Shown: piece by piece, positions 6,769 through 10,617 of the stretch
Position numbering within the stretch: the stretch's first letter is position 1
Layout: every line of letters starts with the position of its first letter
Source: Haemophilus parainfluenzae
GTDB taxonomy: Bacteria > Pseudomonadota > Gammaproteobacteria > Enterobacterales > Pasteurellaceae
DNA length: 10,617 nucleotides
NCBI GenBank assembly: GCA_018381425.1
Contig: JAGZRY010000040.1
Span: 1 to 10,617 of the forward strand
Direction of reading: 5' to 3'
Program-made: the position numbers and the translations under genes
Notes under the pieces: generated by a model
The model's database searches: none
Seen by the model: only the letters and a program-made list of their open reading frames with translations
Told to the model about the DNA's origin: nothing

Positions 6769-7284
6769 ATGATTAAGAAATTCTTTTTATTTTTAACCTT
6801 AATATTGACCGCACTTTGGTGTCAATTTTCAGTCGCTACTGAACGCAAAATGGCGTGTTGGATCGTTGGTGTCAGTGATGGTGACACCCTGACTTGTCTC
6901 TTCCCCACTAAAAAACAATTCAAAGTACGATTACAAGAAATTGATGCTCCAGAAAAAGGCCAACCGTTTGGAAAGAAAGCCAAACAATATCTTTCACAGC
7001 TTGTTTTCAAACAAAATGTGACGTTGTCTGTTTCTGGTTATGATCGCTACCAACGTATTTTGGCAACGGTTTATCTACAAGAACAAAATATCAACTTAGA
7101 AATGGTGAAAAACGGCATGGCGTGGGTTTATCCGCAATATGCTAAAAATCCAATCTACTTCCAGGCACAAGATTTTGCCCAACAACAAAAAATTGGATTA
7201 TGGCGAGATCCCACTCCTATTGCCCCTTATGAATGGCGTAAACAGAAAAAAACACTTAAACACGGAGATAACCATGGCTTTTGA
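6769..7284 (+). CDS. Secreted thermonuclease (staphylococcal nuclease family)
   Basis: A 171-residue SNase-fold, calcium-dependent endonuclease with an export signal. Residues 1-23 form a signal peptide: basic MIKK, a hydrophobic core, then a likely cut after SVA (21-23), so it probably acts in the periplasm or outside the cell. The catalytic positions of the staphylococcal enzyme are all present: Asp39 in DGDT (equivalent to Asp21), Arg54 in FKVRLQEID (Arg35), Asp59 and Glu62 in IDAPE (Asp40 and Glu43) and Arg96 in DRYQR (Arg87). The protein should therefore be active. The ribosome site is weak (CAAAGAAA). An extended-consensus uptake word lies inside the signal-peptide codons. The last 11 bases overlap the desulfurase gene. 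I recall the H. influenzae homologue as HI1296. Confidence 0.92.
   Translation: MIKKFFLFLTLILTALWCQFSVATERKMACWIVGVSDGDTLTCLFPTKKQFKVRLQEIDAPEKGQPFGKKAKQYLSQLVFKQNVTLSVSGYDRYQRILATVYLQEQNINLEMVKNGMAWVYPQYAKNPIYFQAQDFAQQQKIGLWRDPTPIAPYEWRKQKKTLKHGDNHGF
6808..6816 (-). repeat. DNA uptake signal sequence (USS), extended match
   Basis: ACCGCACTT on the plus strand. On the minus strand the core is followed by CAATATTA and then AAAATA at helical-repeat spacing, matching the whole extended Haemophilus consensus. It encodes TAL in the hydrophobic core of the nuclease signal peptide. Confidence 0.92.
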
Positions 7285-8476
7285 TTACCAATCATTTCAA
7301 AATGAATTCCCTTATTTTAAATCGCCAAATGCTGTGGTTTATTTGGATAATGCAGCGACGGCATTAAAACCTCAAGCGCTCATTGATGCAACGACTACTT
7401 TTTATCAATCAGCGGGCTCCGTGCATCGTAGTCAGTATGAAGCGGCACAAACAGCACAATATGAAAACGCTCGTCACTTGGTAAAAACTTTCATTAATGC
7501 GGAAGACGAAAAAGCTGTCATTTGGACTTCTGGAACGACACATGGTATTAATTTAGTCGCCAACGGTTTACTCCCCTCTTTTCATGCGGATGATGAGCTT
7601 TTAATTAGCCAAGCAGACCATCATGCAAATTATGTCACTTGGCATGAAACAGCGAAAAAATGCGGAGCGAAAATTCAAGTACTGCCAATTTTGGATAATT
7701 GGTTAATTGATGAAAATGCCTTAATTAAAGCCTTAAATGAGAAAACCAAATTAGTGGCACTCAATTTTGTCTCCAACGTAACGGGAACGGAACAACATAT
7801 CCAGTATTTAATTCGAGTAATCCGTCAACATAGCAATGCACTCGTTTTAGTAGATGCCGCCCAAGCTATTAGCCATATACAAATTGATTTACAGGCATTA
7901 GATGCGGATTTTATCGCCTTTTCTGCACACAAAATTTATGGACCAAACGGCATTGGTGTATTAAGCGGAAAATTAAGCTCGCTTTCCCTGCTACAACCAC
8001 TTTTTTACGGTGGAAAAATGATTGAGCGCGTATCCTATGAATGTATTACCTTTGCCGATTTACCTTATCGATTAGAAGCCGGTACACCAAATATTGCGGG
8101 CGTGATTAGCTTTGGTGTAGTGCTAGATTGGCTCAAAAAATGGGATTTTCAGGCTGCCGAGGCGCATGCCGTTGAGCTTGCCGAGCAAAGTAAAGTGCGG
8201 TTAAAAAACTATCCAAATTGTCGCTTATTCAATTCACCGCAGCCAAGTTCAGTGGTTTGTTTTGTTTTTGATGGTATTGCGGCATCCGATCTTGCTACGC
8301 TCCTGAGCGAACAAAAAATTGCGTTGCGTGTTGGCGAACATTGTGCCCAACCTTACTTAGCCCGTCTTGGTGAGCGTACTACATTAAGACTTTCTTTTGC
8401 GCCTTACAATAGCCCACAAGATGTGGATGCTTTTTTTGCGGCATTAGATAAATCCTTAGAGTTATTAGCATGCTAG
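7274..8476 (+). CDS. csdA: Cysteine desulfurase, CsdA/SufS (group II) family
   Basis: A PLP enzyme that removes sulfur from cysteine as an enzyme-bound persulfide, leaving alanine, and passes it to a SufE-like acceptor. From the start used here it has 400 residues. PLP-binding features are TSGTTHGIN (85-93), ADHHAN (114-119), VDAAQA (193-198) and Lys220 in SAHKIYGPNG. The active cysteine is Cys357 in RVGEHCAQP, the group II motif. The reading frame is open back to 7139, but that would run inside the nuclease gene. The ATG at 7274 has GGAG six bases upstream and gives the family N-terminus with VVYLDNAATALKP (21-33). It overlaps the nuclease end by 11 bases and the next gene by 7. Whether it is CsdA-like or SufS-like is not separable by eye; the absence of suf genes and the SufE partner suggest Csd. 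Confidence 0.94.
   Translation: MAFDYQSFQNEFPYFKSPNAVVYLDNAATALKPQALIDATTTFYQSAGSVHRSQYEAAQTAQYENARHLVKTFINAEDEKAVIWTSGTTHGINLVANGLLPSFHADDELLISQADHHANYVTWHETAKKCGAKIQVLPILDNWLIDENALIKALNEKTKLVALNFVSNVTGTEQHIQYLIRVIRQHSNALVLVDAAQAISHIQIDLQALDADFIAFSAHKIYGPNGIGVLSGKLSSLSLLQPLFYGGKMIERVSYECITFADLPYRLEAGTPNIAGVISFGVVLDWLKKWDFQAAEAHAVELAEQSKVRLKNYPNCRLFNSPQPSSVVCFVFDGIAASDLATLLSEQKIALRVGEHCAQPYLARLGERTTLRLSFAPYNSPQDVDAFFAALDKSLELLAC
8193..8201 (+). repeat. DNA uptake signal sequence (USS), exact core
   Basis: AAGTGCGGT followed by TAAAAAACT, a good AT-rich extension, inside the desulfurase gene; it encodes KVRL. Confidence 0.9.
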
Positions 8477-8844
8477 AAAACATTAAACAGGCAAAAAATT
8501 GGGAAGATCGTTACCGTTTCATTATTCAAGCCAGTAAGCATCTTCCTCAACCCTCTCTAGATGAATTAGCTCAAATGCAATCGATTCAAGGCTGCGAAGC
8601 AGGGCTTTGGTTTAAGACCATTCCACAAAATGACGGCACGTTTCAATTTCAAGCTTACAGCGAAGCGCGCATTATGAATGGTTTGTTATGGTTGTTGTTG
8701 CAAAATATCAATGGCCAAACCAGCAACCAATTACAACAATTTAATATTCGTCAATTTTTTGATGAACTTGGTATTGCCTCTCGCTTAAGTGAAACTCGCT
8801 TGAACGGTTTAAAGCAAATTCAAGAAATCTTACACAATCTGTAA
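8470..8844 (+). CDS. csdE: SufE/CsdE-like sulfur acceptor protein
   Basis: A 124-residue protein of the SufE family that takes the persulfide from the desulfurase and hands sulfur to Fe-S scaffolds or other acceptors. The acceptor cysteine is Cys42 in MQSIQGCEAGLWF, the conserved SufE active-site loop. The tail (RQFFDELGIASRLSETRLNG) also matches the family. It is a little shorter than E. coli SufE or CsdE. Its ATG lies inside the end of the desulfurase gene (7-base overlap), so the pair is co-translated, as expected of physical partners. The symbol is by analogy with E. coli csdA-csdE; a plain sufE annotation would be equally defensible. Confidence 0.9.
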   Translation: MLENIKQAKNWEDRYRFIIQASKHLPQPSLDELAQMQSIQGCEAGLWFKTIPQNDGTFQFQAYSEARIMNGLLWLLLQNINGQTSNQLQQFNIRQFFDELGIASRLSETRLNGLKQIQEILHNL

Positions 8845-8846
8845 CT

Positions 8847-9632
8847 ATGTATCTGATCGAACCCTTTTTTAAATTAGGCACCTTAGAAAATGATATCGGC
8901 CAACAAAGCCGTTTGCTCAATGCAGTCATCGACCAATGGCGTTATAACGGACAAATTATCGGCCGTGAAATCCCGCTTTATTTAACGGAAGAAGAGGGCG
9001 AACAAGGTTTTGCGATGCGCGTCATTTGCCCTGAGCAAGATAGCCTTTTACCCGAGAATAATAACCAAACTGTGAATCTGGCGATGGAAAATGCTGAAAA
9101 GTGCGATCTAAATTTTCAAGGTTTTCAAATTATTGCCGATGATTTAAATGCAGACAGCACCGCAGAATGTAGCCAACCAGCATGGCAGATTCTCTATACT
9201 ACACATTTGCAATCTTGCTCCCCCTTGCATAGCGGAGAAGATTTTTCTCCAATTCCACTTTATAAACAGCTAAAAAATCAACCGCACTTAAGCCAAGATT
9301 TGATTAAATGGCAGGAAAATTGGCAGGCTTGCGATCAGCTACAAATGAATGGTTCGGCTTTAGAAAAAGAATCGTTAAGCGAAATCTCCGAAGTTAATAG
9401 CACGCTCAGCAAACATGGACGCTACCTTGCTGCTGAAATTGAAAAAGAAAGCGGCATACCGACCTATTATTATTTATACCGTGTCGGTGGCCATTCTTTA
9501 AAATCGGAACAGCAACGCTGTTGCCCGCAATGTGGTGGCGATTGGGCATTAAACGCACCACTATTTGATGTGATTTACTTTAAATGCGACCAATGTCGAT
9601 TAGTCTCGAATGTGTCGTGGAATTTTTTATAA
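8847..9632 (+). CDS. Zinc-ribbon-containing protein, DUF2310 type, function unknown
   Basis: A 261-residue soluble protein that I recognise as the DUF2310 group, which Pfam describes as zinc-ribbon and possibly nucleic-acid binding; its function is unknown. The C-terminal zinc ribbon is Cys226-X2-Cys229 (CPQC) and Cys247-X2-Cys250 (CDQC), with an adjacent Cys225. A conserved-looking block HGRYLAAEIEKESGIPTYYY (190-209) precedes it. The N-terminal two thirds show no recognisable motif, no signal peptide and no membrane segments. Five other cysteines (61, 86, 108, 124, 162) are dispersed there. The ATG is only 2 bases after the SufE-like stop with no Shine-Dalgarno, so translation probably depends on re-initiation. 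The csd-sufE-zinc ribbon-queF order suggests a role near sulfur transfer or tRNA modification, which is inference. Confidence 0.8.
   Translation: MYLIEPFFKLGTLENDIGQQSRLLNAVIDQWRYNGQIIGREIPLYLTEEEGEQGFAMRVICPEQDSLLPENNNQTVNLAMENAEKCDLNFQGFQIIADDLNADSTAECSQPAWQILYTTHLQSCSPLHSGEDFSPIPLYKQLKNQPHLSQDLIKWQENWQACDQLQMNGSALEKESLSEISEVNSTLSKHGRYLAAEIEKESGIPTYYYLYRVGGHSLKSEQQRCCPQCGGDWALNAPLFDVIYFKCDQCRLVSNVSWNFL
9281..9289 (-). repeat. DNA uptake signal sequence (USS), exact core
   Basis: ACCGCACTT on the plus strand; on the minus strand the core is followed by TGATTTTTTAG, a good extension. It lies in the poorly conserved middle of the zinc-ribbon gene. Confidence 0.9.
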
Positions 9633-9656
9633 CGCTTTCGTCATTTAGGAAAACAA

Positions 9657-10496
9657 ATGAACTATCAAGATAAAAGTCTTCAATCTTTAAAACTCGGTCA
9701 AGCAACAGCATATGCTACGAATTATGACCGTACTTTGTTACAATCCGTGCCTCGTAAACTCAATCGTGATGGCTTAGGCATTACCGAACAACAGCCTTTT
9801 ACCCAAGGAGCCGATATTTGGACAGCCTATGAAATTTCTTGGTTAAATCAAAAAGGTTTGCCACAAGTCACCATTGCTGATGTAGAAATTGATTATCGTA
9901 GTGAAAATTTAATTGAATCAAAAAGCTTTAAACTCTATTTAAACAGCTTTAACCAAAGTCAATTTGTTGATTTTGCTAGCGTAGAACGCACTATGTGTGA
10001 AGACCTAAGTGCTTGTGCTCAAGGCGAGGTCAAAGTACGTTTAAATCCATTATCCCACTATCAAGGACAACGTATTGATACGTTAACGGGCGATTGCATT
10101 GACGAACAGGATATTGAAATCCACAGCTACGAATTTGATGCAGAGATTTTGCAAAATTGTACGTCCGATAACTCGGTTGAAGAAACCTTAGTAAGCCATT
10201 TATTAAAATCCAATTGTCTTATCACCAGTCAGCCGGATTGGGGAACCGTACAAATTCATTATGTGGGCAAACAAATCGATCGCGAAAAACTTCTCCGCTA
10301 CATTGTGTCTTTCCGTCAACATAATGAGTTTCACGAGCAGTGTGTTGAGCGTATTTTCTGTGATTTGATGCATTATGCCAAACCAGAAAAACTCACCGTC
10401 TATGCGCGCTATACGCGCCGTGGTGGATTGGATATTAATCCATTCCGTTCTAACTTTGAGGAAATTCCGCAAAATTTACGCTTGGCAAGACAATAA
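9657..10496 (+). CDS. queF: NADPH-dependent 7-cyano-7-deazaguanine reductase (type II QueF)
   Basis: Reduces preQ0 to preQ1 with NADPH in the synthesis of the tRNA modification queuosine, in the cytoplasm. At 279 residues it is the long, two-domain (type II) form, close to E. coli QueF. The QueF NADPH motif ESKSFKLY is at 87-94. Catalytic residues are Cys187 ([14 protein letters not shown]), which forms the thioimide with preQ0, and Asp194, with the substrate-binding His226-Glu227 in NEFHEQ. The tail with [14 protein letters not shown] (252-265) is typical. A ribosome site AGGA lies six bases before the ATG, 24 bases after the zinc-ribbon gene, so it is probably the last gene of the same transcript. 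No preQ1 riboswitch is visible in the short gap, and no hairpin terminator follows before the insertion sequence. Confidence 0.96.
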   Translation: MNYQDKSLQSLKLGQATAYATNYDRTLLQSVPRKLNRDGLGITEQQPFTQGADIWTAYEISWLNQKGLPQVTIADVEIDYRSENLIESKSFKLYLNSFNQSQFVDFASVERTMCEDLSACAQGEVKVRLNPLSHYQGQRIDTLTGDCIDEQDIEIHSYEFDAEILQNCTSDNSVEETLVSHLLKSNCLITSQPDWGTVQIHYVGKQIDREKLLRYIVSFRQHNEFHEQCVERIFCDLMHYAKPEKLTVYARYTRRGGLDINPFRSNFEEIPQNLRLARQ

Positions 10497-10508
10497 ATCA
10501 CAAAACAA

Positions 10509-10517
10509 AAGTGCGGT
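10509..10517 (+). repeat. DNA uptake signal sequence (USS) next to an IS end
   Basis: AAGTGCGGT followed by GAAAATGA, just after the queF stop and 5-10 bases before the end of the insertion sequence. There is no inverted partner on the visible side. Confidence 0.9.
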
Positions 10518-10522
10518 GAAAA

Positions 10523-10617
10523 TGATCTGACCCCAAAAAGTTAGACTGTTATTTAAAGGATTGTTTTCGATATTGTATCGGACTCAGTCCTTTTAATTTT
10601 AGTTGAATCCGTCGATG
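10523..10617 (-). mobile_element. IS3 family (IS150-like group) insertion sequence, right end only
   Basis: The element enters from the window's right edge. Its visible terminus reads TGATCTGACCCCAAAAAGTT, the kind of TG-starting end with a GACCCC(A)AAAAGTT core seen in IS150-group elements. The exact outer base is uncertain: 10523 if the TGATC is included, 10528 if the inverted repeat begins TGACCCC. The transposase C-terminus lies immediately inside on the minus strand. The other end and any target duplication are outside the window. Confidence 0.82.
10549..10617 (-). CDS. IS3 family transposase (OrfB), C-terminal fragment at window edge
   Basis: The last 22 residues plus the TAA stop (10551-10549) are visible and read HRRIQLKLKGLSPIQYRKQS then FK. 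The RIQLKLKGLSPxQYR signature is characteristic of the extreme C-terminus of IS150-group transposases, just after the DDE catalytic core. Everything upstream, including the DDE residues, is outside the window, so whether the gene is intact cannot be judged. It runs towards queF. Confidence 0.85.
   Translation of the reverse strand, partial: HRRIQLKLKGLSPIQYRKQSFK

Noticed and set aside
7139..7273. A 45-residue N-terminal extension of the cysteine desulfurase reading frame.
   Set aside because: It lies wholly inside the nuclease gene in another frame and does not resemble desulfurases. The ATG at 7274 has a good ribosome site and gives the standard family start.
9633..9656. A preQ1 riboswitch before queF.
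   Set aside because: The gap is only 24 bases, too short for the aptamer plus an expression platform, and it shows no hairpin; it carries only the ribosome site.
9727..9735. ACCGTACTT in queF as a further uptake word.
   Set aside because: It has one mismatch in the core (T for C), which strongly reduces uptake in known Haemophilus work. It may be a decayed USS, but it is not counted.
1..10617. CRISPR array, tRNA/rRNA genes, prophage or toxin-antitoxin modules.
   Set aside because: There are no spaced direct repeats, no cloverleaf or rRNA-like stretch, and no phage or toxin-antitoxin gene. Almost all sequence is accounted for by housekeeping-type genes.

Overview
This window looks like a chromosomal core region of a Haemophilus-type member of the Pasteurellaceae. 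Two things point there. First, nine exact copies of the 9-base DNA uptake core AAGTGCGGT (or its complement) are scattered through the 10.6 kb, about one per 1.2 kb. That is the density known for Haemophilus influenzae, and it is the Hin-type word rather than the Actinobacillus pleuropneumoniae type. Second, gene content and order match blocks I remember from H. influenzae Rd: rnfE-nth-NSS transporter near HI1688-HI1690, and uup/dgt/lrgB/lrgA/nuclease/csd/sufE near HI1293-HI1300. The species cannot be fixed from sequence reading alone; these locus numbers are from memory.

Layout. (1) Positions 1-2155, plus strand: the 3' end of rsxE/rnfE (membrane electron-transport complex), then nth (endonuclease III, start overlapping the rsxE stop), then a neurotransmitter:sodium symporter family transporter. 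A single hairpin at 2161-2182 serves as a bidirectional terminator against the convergent block. (2) Positions 6656-2188, minus strand: lrgA, lrgB, a type-2 dGTPase and the ABC-F ATPase Uup, packed as a probable operon with an ATGA overlap between lrgB and the dGTPase. (3) Positions 6657-6768: a 112-base divergent promoter region and the only sizeable non-coding gap. (4) Positions 6769-10496, plus strand: a secreted staphylococcal-type nuclease, a CsdA/SufS-like cysteine desulfurase, a SufE/CsdE-like sulfur acceptor, an uncharacterised zinc-ribbon protein (DUF2310 type) and queF (queuosine biosynthesis), with overlaps or short gaps throughout. (5) Positions 10523-10617: the end of an IS3/IS150-type insertion sequence, cut by the window edge, with the last 22 residues of its transposase on the minus strand.

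Functional links. The desulfurase and SufE-like protein form a sulfur-mobilising pair. The zinc-ribbon protein is co-translated with them and followed by a tRNA-modification gene, so a role in sulfur or tRNA modification chemistry is a reasonable guess but not shown. LrgA and LrgB are a membrane pair related to the holin-like CidA/CidB. The dGTPase and Uup share their transcript without an obvious biochemical link.

I do not see a clear undescribed system. The points most worth checking are: loss of the side-chain Na1-site ligands in the NSS transporter with the Na2 site kept; the zinc-ribbon gene embedded in the csd-queF cluster; an inverted pair of uptake-sequence words inside the dGTPase gene; and an IS end lying against an uptake sequence downstream of queF.
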